Assembly (NCBI GenBank): GCA_030549495.1
Contig: JAUIRK010000235.1
Location: 248,001 to 312,000 of the forward strand
Source of the DNA: Nectonema munidae
Lineage: Eukaryota > Nematomorpha > Nectonematoida > Nectonematidae
Length of the DNA stretch: 64,000 nt
Direction: 5' to 3'
A program made the translations under genes and the position numbers. A model generated the notes under the pieces. That model was not told where the DNA came from, ran no database searches, and saw only the letters and a list, made by a program, of their open reading frames with translations. Shown in pieces: positions 46,381-58,167 of the stretch; position 1 is the stretch's first letter; every line of letters begins with the position of its first letter.

Positions 46381-49300
46381 TGTACTAATTAACTTACTAA
46401 ATAAATCAGCAAAGATTTAACTAACTTACAATCTAAAAGATGTATAGGTAACAAATTTACAGAAAAACTTCAAATTTTCGTTATATTTGTTCTTTTGATT
46501 CTAAGAAAACAACTGCCTATTTTCACAAAACTACGACTATTCTTAGAATGCTGGAAAAATAAGTTTTATTTATAAAATATACTTACAGTTATGGAATATG
46601 CTTTAAAGGAATTTAGGCTGAGCAATTAATTTGATATTTGCTGCGCTTAACAATTATAATATTTGCTATGTATATCTACAAGCAAGAGGTATATGATGAA
46701 AAATACGGCTCTTTCTATTTTGATGTTTTCATCCATACATATCATTAACGTGCCTTCGGCTTATTAAATATATTATACAAAATATTTAGTATACATATTT
46801 ATATATATAGTATATACTCTTTATTACATTTATATTAATTCTTTTTTCACCAAAGTTGCATAATAAGTGCAATAAATATAGGGTATGCTAAATCATAACA
46901 TTAGTTTTTCATATATTGTTAATGTGGAAATGTAGAAATATGTGCAACCTTGTATGACTCTGTTCCGTAAAGAAATTAATCGTGTTAAATTTGGGAGGGT
47001 TGATGCTAGGGCAAGCATTTGTTAAACCCTCAAGGTTACTATTGCTAAGATCTACAAAAGTTACTACATATTTTACAAAACATCAAATACTGAAAGTGAA
47101 AAATCATACTCCTCAAAAAATAAACCTGGCTACTTCATAAGTATCTTAATAACTAGGACAAAATGTTTTATTTGTTCTTATAAGAAGAAGAAAAAGAAGT
47201 TTATTAATAAAATTAAAAGTATAGCAAAGTAATTGAAAAACAAACATTTCATAGAGAAACATATATCAAACATTCAGGAATAGAAAATAAATGTAAATAC
47301 AAATATTTATGGAAACCAAAGGTCAGAGGCGCTTCAAGATTTTCATAAATATACAAGATTTAAAAGTATATAAAACCTATTTTAAACAATCAATCGTGCT
47401 ATTTGTTTTTTTTTATTCAAATTGTATTTAGCGAAGGAAAAGCTCTACTTTTCTTGCAAAAAATTGTTCTAATTTATATTTAAAATGACGTATGTAGCTT
47501 AAATTATTAGACATTTTTGATATATGGAAACTATTTCACGGATGTTTTAATTTGTAAACAAAAATTTGTAATTGTTTTTTACAATATACTCTTGACATTT
47601 ATGGGCAGAAAATGTACAATTCTTTGTTTTGATACAAAAAAACGTAGCTATTTAAGTTTTTCATTCTCAATTTCATTTTTTTTATTAATAAATGTTCCTA
47701 AAAGCAATTTTTAATGAACTTTTGATTATAATTCTTAATAAATATTCATTTAAGAATATTGATTCTTTATCATTTTTTATTTATAGTAAAAGCTTCAGAA
47801 ATCGAACTTTTTTGAAAAAAAAACCTAAAAAATATTTTCGTTCAAAATTGAACACTGCCTGTTTTCTCTTTTTGGAGAAATTTTATATACATTAGATACT
47901 ATAATTGGAGTATTTCTAGAATTGGGTAAAGAAAACAAAGAACTTCTGATAGCAAAAAAAAATTTATGACGTTATTATCTGATGACAACAAAATGGTGTG
48001 TGTTTAAGAAGAAATTCGAAAATATAATAACACTGTTTCTACTGTTTTAAGGGTACGATTTTGAGAAAGAGTTAAAATATAAAAATATTAGTATTCTCTA
48101 ACTAGTTAACCAAAAATTTTGGGGAGTCTAGGTATTTAGGTGCAAACATTTTAAAAATACTAACCATGTAGACTTATAATTGTGCATGGTATAGTTAGAA
48201 CTGGAAATTTTAAGTACCTTTATTAAAAAACACACGATTGTATTTATATATAAAAATATATCTAAAAAATAACAATACACAAAAGAATAAAAAGAAATTT
48301 GATACAAAAATTTCACGGGATCTTAAGATTTCTTATTTCCAGAATGATCTAAAAAGTCAGTGAAGAAGACAATGATGTTGAAAGTGAAAATGTGTGACAG
48401 GTAGTAAAAAGAGTTTCCATTGATCGTTTAATTTATCTGAGAGGAGAACTGGTGAACGGTTTAGAGCAGTGCAGTTTCATAATTGAGCAAGAAGTGATGA
48501 GCCTATGCATGGCTCTAGGCCAAGACACATGAAACAAATGAGCTTGCAATCTCAATTCAAAAAAAAATGGCTGAAAAGAGGACAAAAGAAAATCACTAAC
48601 TGAAACTCCAATGCCTTCAAAATTTGCTTGTTTCACCCACATCGCCTATAATTTAGTATATATAATCTAAATCAAAAGGGTGTTTATAAATATAATTATG
48701 GTGTTATAAATTAAATTAATGTTAAAGAACAAATATAATAGTTGAGTTGATTACATGAGGAGTAACACCATTTGGAAACATGTAAAATTTCATTTCATTA
48801 AATATTTTGGAGAAAGGTAAATCACTCATGTATTTTTCAATCAATTCAATAAAACTGGTCCAACACAAAAGGGATTTTATAAGTGATTCCTTGCTTCTAC
48901 TTAGCATTTTTAGCTCTATCAATGTTTAATTTTAACTGATTTCTTAGATTATGACTATTATAATCAAAAGAAAAAGTGATACATCTCCAGAAAAGAACTT
49001 GAAAGTAAACTTTAGTAGTTGAATAGTGAATATGTCATCTATTTTTTTTAATACAAATTTTTCATTAGTATGTGCATTATAACCTAGATTAAAAATAGAC
49101 CTCACAACTTTTTTTTTTACAAAAATGAGATTTTATTTAATCCAGCGTGTCCCCAATTTATTATCGAGAATTACAATAATGATTCAATTAAAGATTTATA
49201 TATCAAAATGTTGTGTCTACAGGTAAAAAATATTACGCAAAAATTTAAAGCGTATATCTTTCTAGTTAGAGAATAAATTTGTAGTTTCCAAAAAAGTTTT

Positions 49301-49439
49301 TCATCTAAAAGTTTAATACGTTTTCTACGAACAGTTGAAGAAAAAAAAAGCATCTTTTTCTTTTCAAAATTAAAAATTATTTATTCCCAATTGGTTTTCA
49401 ACGTCGTTCAAACTTTTTTCAATTTTCCCAACCCTCGTT
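46381..49439. other. No gene supported
   Basis: AT-rich throughout. Around 48430-48560 a plus-strand reading gives LVNGLEQCSFIIEQEVMSL followed by MKQMSLQSQFKK, faintly like the C-terminal tail of some DNA transposases; too short to assign. Other frames look random. Confidence 0.35.
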
Positions 49440-49931
49440 TTAGACATTCGGAATAGAAGAGAAACATCAACGGCGTATGCACGCACATCATATAAAAAAT
49501 TTACTTTTAATGGTTTCCAGAATATCATTAAAGTATATTATAAATAATAAGGTTCCCAATACTGAATCTTGTTTAGGTTTCCTTTAATATTTGAGTCGAT
49601 ATTATTCACTTGAACAAATGAATTTCCATTAGTCAAAAATGAACGAATTAAATTTAGAGAAATATCACTTATTTTATATGAGGTCAACTTATTTAATAGC
49701 AATTCTATCGATAAAGAGTCAAAGGCACTTTTCAAATCTACGAATACGCCAACACAGTCTTCATTGAGATTCCGAGAACTAACTATTCCGTTTACAAAAA
49801 CTGGAAGAAGGGGAATTGCTAAAATATGGGCAGACATGGGGAGACGTAGTCTAACACCCATACACACAGATTTCAATCAGATTTCTTAAAGTTTATGCTT
49901 CTAATAAATAAGTTAAGTTTAAACTTCAACA
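49440..49931 (-). mobile_element. LINE reverse-transcriptase fragment (3' side of a split copy)
   Basis: Minus strand: FVNGIVSSRNLNEDCVG, VFVDLKSAFDSLSIELLLNK, LTSYKISDISLNLIRSFLT, NGNSFVQVNNIDSN, then QDSVLGTLLFIIYFNDIL and, after a frame change, YAVDVSLLFR in place of the usual YADD motif. This is the fingers/palm of a CR1/Jockey-like enzyme. The N-terminal part of a similar enzyme, in the same orientation, lies across the 4.8 kb insertion at 54755-55510, so both may be one copy. Confidence 0.7.
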
Positions 49932-49949
49932 CAGGGGCGCACATCCTCA

Positions 49950-50601
49950 AAATTATTGGAGGTCGAATTTTTTTTTTGCAATTTTCAAAATTACTGTTCT
50001 GGAAATACCACGGGAGACCAAATATTCAAGCAATCCTTTAAAATAGAGTGTATTCAGCGCATACCTAAATTTATAAGACTACTTTATATTTTTTTTACAA
50101 AATTAGTGAAATTAAAATACTATACTTCAAGCGAAAATATTTTAATTAAATTTGCATATCGCATATACATTAGTTTAAAAAAATCCAAAATTGTTAGTGT
50201 GCGAATAGGCTTTTCGTAATCAGATACACAAAAAAATCTTTTAAGCATTTTCTTGTTTTTTAATAGTTTTAAAAACGTTAAAAAGTATAAGGTGACTTTC
50301 ACATAAGTAAGATTTTTATATTATTATCAAAAAATATTATAGAGTTGTGAACAATTTATATTACTTATATACTATAAGTTTTTTACATTTTCAGTTTTTT
50401 TTAATTTTATAATAAAATTTTCAATATGTAAATTTAATTATTTAATTTAATTACTGAAATAAATAATTTTTTCAAATTTTTTTAATTTGTAATTACTTTT
50501 TTTTGTAATTTTAATAGTTATTTTTGTTAAATTAACTTTGTTCCTCTAATTTGTTTTTATGATTTCTGTTGAAGATATTTGAATATTAAAGTTTCGAATA
50601 A
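49950..50601. other. No gene seen
   Basis: AT-rich sequence between the composite's left end and the hAT transposase. No left terminal repeat for that transposase was found here. Confidence 0.45.
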
Positions 50602-52437
50602 ATGAATAGAAAAATTCAAAAGACTGGTAGTGGGTGGCAGATGCTTTCAGCAAAGTTGGACAGCAATGTACGGAGTACTGGAAAATAAAGACAAAGCTGT
50701 GTGCGTGATATGTGGGGAGTCTTTTATTTGCCGAACGTAAAAAGACACTTTGAATCTGTTCATAAAAAAATTTACACTCTCACTGAAGCTGAAAAAAATG
50801 AAGTAATTCAAAGACAACTGAAAAAGCAACGCTATCAAAATCAAGCAATCACTTCATTTATTAAAAAAGATGATTATCTGATGCAAAATTTCAAATGTGT
50901 CTATGTTTGGCTAAACACGGAAAAAGTTTGTCTGATAAAGAATTTGGAAAAAAACCTTTTTTGTCAGGATGTGAAGATCTTTTTCATGATTTCAAAGGGA
51001 AAGAAAAAATTATAAAACGTGTATCTGCTCTTCCGTTAAGCCGTAATACTGTCAAAGATAGGATTTTGCGTATGGCATCCGATGTAGATGATCAAATTTG
51101 TTCTTACTTATAAAAGACTCCATACTTTTCAATGTGTTTAGATGAGACGTTAGATATTAATGATCATGCCAGACTTGCTATAACCTTACGTTACACAGTT
51201 GAAAATCAAATAAAAGAAGAACTCATTCAACTCTTCAGTTTGGTTGAAAAAACTCAGGGTATTGGCATTTGTGATTGCGTTTTGAAATGCTTTATTGAAA
51301 AAAAATTGACTACAAAAAAATTGTTTCAATAACTACAACTTGAGGAAGTCGAAAGTGAATACAGCACACTTCTTATGTATAATAATGTTAGATGGCTAAG
51401 CGGAAGTCGGGTTTTACAAAGATTTACGAGTCTTTTGATTGAAATCAATTTTTTTTTTGAATTGTCAGTTAAATGATAATGTTTGGCTGTCTGAACTCAT
51501 GTTTTTCACTGATTTTTCCAATCATTTTAATGAGTTAAACATCAAGCTTCAAAGTAAAGGTAAAATGGCAGACAAAATGTCTTGTGCGATTAAAGTTTTT
51601 CAAAAGAACTATCAGTTTTTGAACGTGACATTATATCTAATGATTTATAATACTTTCCAAATTTAAAAAAGCATTTTGAGACATTTGAAGCTGCTGAAAT
51701 TGATTTTTTACACAAACAAAAACTTATTAAAATTTTCATTTTTATGTTTCTTTAGCAATTAGTGAGTTTGATGAAAGGTTTGAACAGTTCAAAGATATTG
51801 AAAAACACTTGAATTCATTATTTTTCCAGACAAAGCAAATTATTCAGAAATCAATCTCACTAAACTGAACTGGCTTGATTTAAATCCTTTAGAAATGGAA
51901 CATTTGGAGTTTAAAGAGAGCGCTATTTGGTGCGAAAAGTTTCAAGAACTGCGTAAAACACTCGGAAATATTGAATGTTCATCTTCTGCAAATGAAACGT
52001 CAGAATTAAGTTACGAAAATTGTGTTCTTAAAACTTGGAATTCTTTGCCAGTTGATTTCAAATCTATGAAAACACCTGGTTTTGCAATAATTACCTTGTT
52101 TGGATCTTCATACTTTTTTGAACAATTATTCTCATCATTAAACTACATTAAGTCTGACAGAAAAAATCGGCTCACAGATCAAATGAGTTCTGCTTGCATA
52201 GGCTTAAAGCACACTGAATACGTTCCAATTATTCACAAGTTGTCTACTAAAATGAACAACAGTCTTCACATTAAAGTTTGTTAATGTCTTATTTTTAAAC
52301 TATATCAACTGTTTTTTCGATATTTTTTGTATGTTTTTTTCAAATAAAAAAACTTTTTTTAATCTGGTACGCAGAACATTTTTTTGAGAGACAAAAAAAA
52401 ATTTGGCACGCAGGATAAAAAAGGTTCGCCATCACTG
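50602..52437 (+). pseudogene. Decayed hAT transposase of the GTF2IRD2/EPM2AIP1-like group with 3' terminal repeat
   Basis: N-terminus MNRKIQKTGSGWQMLSAKL; a BED/C2H2-type finger after a frame change (KAVCVICGESFICRT, then NVKRHFESVHK); QNQAITSFIKKDDYL; then LAKHGKSLSDKEFGK, ALPLSRNTVKDRILRMASDV, and CLDETLDINDHARLAITLRY (first catalytic Asp in LDETLD), then VEKTQGIGICDCVLKCF. After several frame changes come EMEHLEFKESAIWCEKF and a C-terminal dimerisation region FGSSYFFEQLFSSLNYIKSD then RKNRLTDQMSSACIGL. The coding part ends at 52284. About 150 bp further, GGTTCGCCATCACTG is a hAT terminal repeat (inverted CAGTGATGGCGAACC) ending at 52437. The matching 5' repeat was not found, so the 5' end is probably lost. 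Dead, though most domains are traceable. Confidence 0.8.
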
Positions 52438-52451
52438 CGGCCTGCAGCATA

Positions 52452-52600
52452 CTCTATGTGTGGCATGGCAGGTTGGTTGAGATAATGAATTCTGCCTGGA
52501 AGCCTCTGGATTCGATTCCTCATCGATACCAATTTGTCCATAGTTTGATATAAGCAGTACATCAGTGCCTTGTCAATACAAACAACTTACCTTTGATTCA
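52452..52600 (+). mobile_element. Possible second tRNA-derived SINE
   Basis: TGGCATGGCAGGTTGGTTGA resembles an A box and GGATTCGATTCC a B box, at tRNA-like spacing, followed by a non-tRNA body (CCATAGTTTGATATAAGCAG). It does not match SINE family 1. Only one copy seen. Confidence 0.4.
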
Positions 52601-53627
52601 AAATTGAAAAATTTGCTAAATAATTAACAGAAGGGAGAAAGGAAACAAAATAAACTAATAAAGCAATTTTCATTATTTTAAACTGAAACTGTCTGTTCTC
52701 AGAATAATTTTTAAATAATAGGAGGCATAAAAAATGAGATACTTTATTTGATATTTTCAAGTTTTTATAAGAAGCAAAGCCAACGTTGAAGTAGCTAACC
52801 CTTATAGGGTGATTTAGTAACGCTAGTATTTTTTACATTTTGTAAGGAATCATAGTATACAAAAAATGGTAGTTTTATCACTTTTCATAAAATTATTTAA
52901 GTCTTAGAACACAAAATCTTTAAAATACCATTTAAACAAACATAAATCATAAAAATCATAGTATACGGAACAAGGAAATCATTGTTTTTTTTGACTATTT
53001 CTTCTTACAAATAAAATTGTGACAGCTGTCATAAATATATTAAGTACACTTTTAACAACTGAAATATTTTGTTTCGATAATATATTTTTATTATAAAAAC
53101 AAATTTTCTTAAAAAAAAAAAGATTTAATTGATTATGTACAGTGTAATTTACAAAAATTGACAATCGAAAATTATAAAAATATCTCTGCTCAAATATAAA
53201 ACAAATAAAGCATTTTTGCTTTTAATCGAATAGCTAGTCAAAATATTCATTTCCAAATAGCTATTGAAAAAAATTTCTTGACTTGAAAAAATTAAAGTTT
53301 TCAAATGTTACAAAATATAACAAACGTACTGATAAAGATTAAGTGACCCTTGTTGAAAACAATTTTTAACGCAAGTCTGACAATATTTATGGATATAAAA
53401 TTGTAACGATTGAAAACTATTTTTCTCTCATTTAAAAACGAATAAATTTTAATTTTTCCAAAAAGTTTAGGAACTAAATTTTTACGAAAAATCTCTGAAT
53501 AACTGAACTTTGGTATTATGAAGAAAGGTTCTGAAAATATTGAACTTATATTCCGCTAAAAACTAGTTTCTAATGTGATAAAATAGAACTATTTTAAATT
53601 TAACTCCAAATACAAATTAGAGAGAAT
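52601..53627. other. No gene seen
   Basis: AT-rich, no recognisable element. Confidence 0.5.
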
Positions 53628-53821
53628 CAGTAGCGTAGCCAGAAAAAAAGTTGATAGGGAGGCACAATTTAAAAATTTTAAAAACTTGAGCAACATTATT
53701 TATTCTTTCTTGATCCTTTTATTGGAGAAATTTTTGAAAACTGAAATCTCATAAGATGCATGGGGCACCATGAAGTACATTAGGGGGATCATGCCTCATG
53801 CTAAACCTAGCTATACCATTG
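53628..53821. mobile_element. hAT-type MITE (older copy)
   Basis: Ends CAGTAGCGTAGCCA and inverted CAATGGTATAGCTA, diverged from the family seen at 57421. Flanking 8 bp GAGAGAAT and GAGAGAAG (one mismatch). Confidence 0.7.
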
Positions 53822-53975
53822 GAGAGAAGAGAGCTTGAGTGAAAGTAGAGAGATTGAATGAGAGAAGAGGGATTAAATGAGAGAAGAGAACTTGAATGAG
53901 AGAAGAGAGCTTGAATGAGAGAAGAGAGCTTGAATGAGAGAAGAGAGCTTAAATGAGAGAAGAGAGCTTGAGGGA
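53822..53975. repeat. 19 bp minisatellite, about eight copies
   Basis: Unit GAATGAGAGAAGAGAGCTT, later units nearly exact, the first ones diverged. It begins directly at the 3' target duplication of the MITE at 53628-53821. Confidence 0.85.
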
Positions 53976-54099
53976 TTGCGTTTTAGCAGAGAAAGTGGAA
54001 GATAAAAACAGAGAAGGAGACAGAAAGAGAAATAGAATTACTGTGATAGAAGAAGATGGGAAAATCTAGAGTATCATCAACATGTGTTTGCTCAAAAAT

Positions 54100-54144
54100 A
54101 CACAATAAGTAAACACTGTTATAAACATTGCTTACTTATTGTGT
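54100..54144. repeat. Perfect 13 bp inverted repeat
   Basis: ACACAATAAGTAA and TTACTTATTGTGT separated by 19 bases. Function unknown. Confidence 0.7.
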
Positions 54145-54353
54145 TCATATTGAAACAATAGATATCAATAGCCCCCACATTGTTTGAAAATTTTTTGGGG
54201 AGGGATTTCCGGGGCTTGGCATGATGTTGAAATCCTCTTTTTCTTAATCATGTATTTGAAGATCATTACATTCTATAATCATCATCAGACATGTTTTATA
54301 AACAAGCAGCAACTCTTACTTATAGAAAATTATGGGAGGGGGGGGGGGGGTTC

Positions 54354-54660
54354 AAACTCATTTTCAGACATTAAATATTTTGAAAATTTAAGTTAAATTT
54401 AATATAATTTAGTGAAGTAAGATAACTCAATTTTTTACATCGATGGTCCACAAGGATTTTATGGAGCCGCTGATATAAAGTCAGAAAACAAGTAGGTTTA
54501 GATTTGTCCTAATTTTTTTTTACTTATAATACATTAATGTTTCATCTAAAATTGTTTCATTCTTGTATTTCTTAACTTTAATGTTGGGTTCGTTTACAAC
54601 ACACCCTCTTTTTTACTTTCAAAAAAGTTAGTTTTCCTAGTGTTAAATTTCTTACATATG
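54354..54660 (+). repeat. Dispersed repeat, inverted partner of 23438-23760
   Basis: Same blocks as the 23.4 kb copy on the other strand, about 90% identical. It is flanked by a direct repeat of about 25 bp (CTCTTACTTATAGAAAAT at 54313 and CTCTTACTAATAGAAAAT at 54671), which could be a target duplication. Confidence 0.7.
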
Positions 54661-54762
54661 ATATTTTCTTACTCTTACTAATAGAAAATTATTGGGGACA
54701 GGCGGGCGAAGGTCATCTTCGCCCCCCTCCTCGTCCTCTGGATGTGCCCCCCTGTTTCAACA

Positions 54763-55510
54763 GTAAACAAATTTTTTTGCAAAATAAGATTTTCTATTGA
54801 ATTGTACTTCCTGAAGCCATACTGTGAAGATGAAAAACTATATTATATTAAAAATAGTTATAAAAATCTCTATATAAAATTTTCTCAAAACTTTTAAAAT
54901 TACTGGTACAACTGAAATAGGCCTATAATTTTTCATATCATGGTTTACAGCCTTTTTGAAAATTGGTATAATTTTTAGACAACAGGGTAAATACAATATA
55001 CTAAGCTTTTAATTAAAATATGTGCAAAAGGAAGAGAGTGACACGGCTTAAATACTTAATTAATTTAGATGTATGCCCATATACATCTAGATAATTGCTG
55101 TTTTTATGTTAATTAATACTTTTTTTAAAATCAAAGATTGAGTCATAAGAAGTAATACATGTTATGTTGAATTTTTTTGAATCGACAAAAGTTTGAAGTC
55201 TTTAAAAAAAGAGACAAACACAAACGGTAAAGATTACCTTTAATGAATTCACTGTTATTTTTAATTTTTTTTTTTTTCTCTTATTATTTTGCTACTAGAT
55301 ATGTTATTTTCCATAAAATTGCCATAAAACTTTTGCTTTGCCAACTAAATATATTTCTTATAATTTTTGATTTATATAATCGAATTCATTTTTAAGATAA
55401 TTTTATTTTTTTCTTTCTATTTTATTGTAGAGTTTATCTTTATATTTGACCATATTAAGAAGATCATTAGTCATCTATTTGTTTTTCTATTAAAAAAAAT
55501 TTTTTCTTCA
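54763..55510 (-). mobile_element. LINE reverse-transcriptase N-terminal fragment (5' side of a split copy)
   Basis: Minus strand: MTNDLLNMVKYKDKLYNKI (the linker between endonuclease and polymerase), YLSRVTLLPFAHILIKSLVY, KIIPIFKKAVNHDMKNYRPI, SVVPVILKVLRKF and QYGFRKYNSIENLI. This is the start of a CR1/Jockey-like polymerase. The order and strand fit the fragment at 49440-49931, but about 170 bases at the junction are unexplained. Confidence 0.7.
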
Positions 55511-55610
55511 ATTTTAGCATGTTAAAAATGGAGAATAATGAAAATAAGAGTAGTTTTAAAAAATATATACTTTTTTTTTATCAAATTTTTACCAATATTT
55601 TTGTATTTTC

Positions 55611-55907
55611 ATAATATGATTTATTCATTTAGTACTATTTCATTATCTTAAATATATCAAATTATTTTTAAATCTACAAAATTTATCTTCATATAATTTC
55701 TTAAATAGATTCTTTTGTAACCTAAAAAATTAGATCTTGTAGATAAGTAATCGTAAGAGGGCCATAATATGATTTATTCATTTAGTACTTTTTCAATATC
55801 TTAAATATATCAAATTATCTTTAAATTTATCTTCATATAATTTTTTAGATAGATTCTTTTGTAATTTAAAAAAATTAGATCTGGTAGATAAGTAATCGTA
55901 AGAGGGC
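55611..55907. repeat. Two-copy direct tandem duplication, period about 153 bp
   Basis: ATAATATGATTTATTCATTT starts both copies (55611 and 55764) and TAAGTAATCGTAAGAGGGCC ends both. Copy 2 has a small internal deletion. Non-coding. Confidence 0.8.
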
Positions 55908-56469
55908 CCGGTCTCTTATTCGGAAACTAATGTAATAGGTAAAAATTGAAACACTTATAGAATATGATAGTAAACTCATTTATCAAAAATAAAGCATAAT
56001 TTGATTTAAATTTGAAGCAAATAATATATCTCTAGTAAACAAGCAATGTTACTAATTGAACATATCAATGCTATAAGGTAATAATGAAGCTGTAATACTC
56101 TCAAAATCTAGTCAAATTCTTTACCAAATAAAGGTGTCCCTTTTTATTTATCTTCGTTTTCCTAATTTTAATCAAATTTTCTAAAAAAATAAAACTCAAT
56201 AAATTTTTGATAATTTTTAGTTATAAAATGTAAGCGTAAGAATGTTTGATCACACTACTTCGTTTATTTTCCAGGGTATATATGTATGTCATATGCAGTA
56301 AATTTCTTCAACTCTCTGAAGAGTGAGGACTAAAATTTTTAAGACTATTCGTCTGCTTTTTTTCATTAGAATTTCGGAGGACTAAATTTTTAGACTTGAA
56401 TCAGAAATCTTTCAATTTATGTTAAATCGATGTACCACTGGTCCTCAAAGGGCTAAAATAGATTTAAAC
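55908..56469. other. No gene seen
   Basis: AT-rich, no recognisable element. Confidence 0.5.
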
Positions 56470-56745
56470 AAAGGGTACGGAGTCAGAGTCTTAGAGTTTA
56501 AAGAGATGTGAGTCGGTGTCGTTATCTAATAAAATTTAAGAGTTAGAGTTGAAGCAATAGTAGTATAAATACTATTTTAATCATGAAAATAATAAGGTTA
56601 ATTTTTTGCAAGCATAAGGAGTAGCACTTCATTAGTCAAAACCAAAAATAAAAATGGTTTAAAATATTTTAAATTTGTATGTATTTTTAGTCGGAGTCCA
56701 ATTTTTGTTAGTACTTGGAGTCGGACTCCAACAAACTTACATTCT
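56470..56745. repeat. Dispersed repeat with GGAGTCGGA-type ends
   Basis: Starts near GGGTACGGAGTCAGAGTC and ends near CTTGGAGTCGGACTCCAAC with another TAGTCGGAGTCC just inside. These GAGTC-rich words are typical of simple subterminal repeats of small non-autonomous elements. Borders approximate. Confidence 0.4.
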
Positions 56746-56974
56746 ATCAATGTTACATTCATTATTGCCAATTAAAGTTCTTTTAAAGCAGTAGATAAAA
56801 TAATGTGCAGAAAATTAAATAGTATTAGTCAAATTTTAATCTCTTGATCAAAGCTATCTATATTCACCAAAAAGAGACATCTTTCCTCCATTTTTTAATT
56901 TAGCGGATAAAGAAAAGAAGGCAATTTTTAAAAATAAAAAAATTAATGCTTCGCATATATTGATTACATTACAG

Positions 56975-57377
56975 CAGGGGTGGGCAAACTATGGCCCGCC
57001 AGTGCATAATTTGCGGCCCCAAGTACATACACATTTTCATCATTGAAAATATTAATTTAGAATTTTGCCAACACCTCTCCACATTTATCCCACCCAAGTA
57101 TTTGAATCTTGAAGTGCTGCATCATTCTCATTGGCATTATTTATTATTTCTGTAACAGAAAAATTACTCAGTTACTTATTTACTATTTTTTTGTGAAATA
57201 AATCTGCTTTAGGTAAGGTTTTTGCAAAATTTTAATAAAAATTAATTTTTTCTTTTAATTCTATGCATAACTCTTTTTCTTTTAACGTTCTTAAAAATGT
57301 GCTTTTTTAGATGCGACCCTTCGAAAAATCGGATTTTCTAAATGCGGCCCTTACACTGAAAAGTTTGCCAAGCCCTG
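56975..57377. mobile_element. hAT-type MITE, 403 bp, 8 bp target duplication
   Basis: Ends CAGGGGTGGGCAAACTATGG and inverted CAGGGCTTGGCAAACTTTT. Flanks CATTACAG (56967-56974) and CATTAAAG (57378-57385), one mismatch. Interior has GCGGCCC words near both ends. Confidence 0.8.
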
Positions 57378-57420
57378 CATTAAAGCCTCTACTTATTATC
57401 AAAAAATGAATGATTAAAAG

Positions 57421-57571
57421 CAGTGGCGTAGCCAAAAAATGGAAGTTGGGGGGCATGTAAGGAATTTAGGGGGGCAAGCATATTGGAAATAAAATAAGAA
57501 CTTTAATTAAGTAGTAAAAATATTTGGTATTTGGGGGGGGGGGGGCACTGCCCCCTCTGGCTACGCCCCTG
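57421..57571. mobile_element. hAT-type MITE, 151 bp, perfect 8 bp target duplication
   Basis: Ends CAGTGGCGTAGCCA and inverted CAGGGGCGTAGCCA. Flanked on both sides by ATTAAAAG (57413-57420 and 57572-57579). Interior G runs include a 12-base one. The intact target duplication means a young insertion; 53628-53821 is an older relative. Confidence 0.9.
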
Positions 57572-57679
57572 ATTAAAAGTAATATAGGGAGTGTGTATGT
57601 ATTGAAAAGGAATAAAATTAAAACGTGAAAAATTGTTTTACTTTTCTTTTTATATTTCTAAACTAAATAAATAGTCAAA

Positions 57680-57838
57680 AGTTGACAATAGAGGGGGGCG
57701 TTAAAATTAAGCAAAAAAAGATTGACGTCAATTGTTAATGACCCCTAACTGCAATATTTTATAAACTATTATATATCATGCAAAAAATTTTGCGAACCTT
57801 TAATAAAACCTTCACGGAGCACAGGTTTTGAACCACTG
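57680..57838. mobile_element. Solo right end of another hAT-type element
   Basis: The sequence ending at 57838 reads, inverted, CAGTGGTTCAAAACCTGTGC, a common hAT terminal repeat. No left end or target duplication was found. Confidence 0.4.
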
Positions 57839-58104
57839 ATCTAACCATCAAAAGGCCAATTTTTAAAAATTTTTAATATGAATCTAAAAATCTAGTTAAA
57901 CTTGTTTTTATATCAACAAATTTGAATATTTCGCATGAAAATTTGAGTAAAGAGATAAATATAATTTTATTTATAAATAAAATAGAACTAGATAAATATC
58001 ATTCCTCTTAAACATCAAGAAAACTTATATTCTAAATAAGCAATATTTTTTTCATTTTTAAATTTCTCTGATATTATTTTTTAGCCATTCTTTTTCTATT
58101 TCAG

Positions 58105-58167
58105 GCCTCAGAAATTTTAAATAATGTTTATTGTAATTGATGCTCATTTACCCTCTGCATCATCTAC
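58105..58167 (+). promoter_or_regulatory. Likely 5' UTR exon start of the FRA10AC1 gene
   Basis: A good acceptor, TTTTTCTATTTCAG|GCCTC, lies 63 bases before the ATG, so a non-coding first exon may lie further upstream. An in-frame TGA at 58138-58140 supports the chosen start. Confidence 0.45.

Larger units (their letters stand above)
49932..54754. mobile_element. 4.8 kb hAT-like composite bounded by TIRs and 8 bp target duplication
   Basis: Left end CAGGGGCGCACATCC and right end, inverted, CAGGGGGGCACATCC (14 of 15 identical). Flanks are CTTCAACA (49924-49931) and TTTCAACA (54755-54762), matching at 7 of 8. Reverse-transcriptase fragments of the same orientation lie on both sides, as expected if a LINE was split. 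The inside holds a separate hAT transposase copy, a possible SINE, a MITE, a minisatellite and the 54354 repeat, so it is a nest of insertions. Confidence 0.6.

Noticed and set aside
48430-48560. Possible C-terminal tail of a DNA transposase
   Set aside because: Only two short suggestive words (IIEQEVMSL, MKQMSLQSQF); not enough to name a family.
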